DNA of 7,410 nt. It comes from Paludibacteraceae bacterium (GTDB lineage Bacteria; Bacteroidota; Bacteroidia; Bacteroidales; Paludibacteraceae). Position 1 is the first letter of the stretch. Every line of letters begins with the position of its first letter. Below are positions 7,265 through 7,410 of this stretch, in pieces. The notes beneath the pieces were generated by a model. That model made no database searches and was not told where the DNA came from. It saw nothing but the letters and a program-made list of their open reading frames with translations. Location: the NCBI GenBank assembly GCA_947445425.1, contig CANFFA010000106.1, positions 1-7,410 on the forward strand. The letters run 5' to 3'. The position numbers and the translations under genes were made by a program.

Positions 7265-7410
7265 CTACTCTTTGTTGAACAAAGTCTCAGGACCTGATTC
7301 TCTGGTACGAATACGGTAGGTATCAGCAACATCGGCAACAAATATTTTACCATCACCATGCTCACCGGTCCAAGCCGCATCAAGTATTGCATTGATTGTT
7401 TTTTCCAAAT
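7265..7410 (-). CDS. glnK: P-II family nitrogen regulatory protein, C-terminal part only
   Basis: The last 47 residues of a P-II protein are present (P-II proteins are usually about 112); the 5' part lies beyond the right edge. P-II trimers sense ATP/ADP and 2-oxoglutarate and, in the GlnK role, plug the AmtB channel when nitrogen is plentiful. TGEHGDGKIFV carries the nucleotide-binding B-loop glycines and lysine, and RIRT carries the C-terminal phosphate-binding arginines. After RIRT the usual GE is replaced by RESG, followed by a short tail ending FNKE. The T-loop, which holds any modification site, is not visible. Position directly before amtB supports a GlnK assignment over GlnB, but family placement within P-II is inference. 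The stop is TAG. Confidence 0.9.
   Translation of the reverse strand, partial: LEKTINAILDAAWTGEHGDGKIFVADVADTYRIRTRESGPETLFNKE

Overview
The window is a nitrogen-assimilation block, and every gene lies on the minus strand. In transcription order (right to left) it holds the 3' end of a P-II signalling protein gene, an ammonium channel gene (amtB), a type III glutamine synthetase gene (GSIII), and the first two-thirds of the glutamate synthase large-subunit gene (gltB), which runs off the left edge. No RNA genes, mobile elements, CRISPR arrays or phage genes were seen.

The source is most likely a member of the Bacteroidota. The glutamine synthetase is the long GSIII form typical of that phylum. 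The DNA is AT-rich. Start codons are preceded by A-rich leaders without clear Shine-Dalgarno sequences. Sequences matching the Bacteroidota -7 promoter consensus TAnnTTTG lie upstream of GSIII. I cannot name a genus from the sequence.

Layout: 7265-7410 is the P-II C-terminus; 7166-7264 is a short spacer; 5792-7165 is amtB with a predicted signal peptide; 5326-5791 is a 466-bp non-coding gap with the best promoter candidate for GSIII and several AT-rich inverted repeats; 3130-5325 is GSIII; 2981-3129 is a spacer with a strong hairpin just after GSIII; 1-2980 is gltB, with its N-terminal nucleophile cysteine, glutaminase domain, central domain and the start of the FMN-binding synthase domain.

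Together the genes describe one pathway. AmtB brings in ammonia under P-II control, GSIII fixes it into glutamine, and glutamate synthase transfers the amide to 2-oxoglutarate to make glutamate. Gene content is conventional. The points worth a second look are regulatory: the GSIII promoter region, the hairpin between GSIII and gltB with no obvious gltB promoter behind it, and a divergent P-II tail. I found no evidence of an undescribed system.
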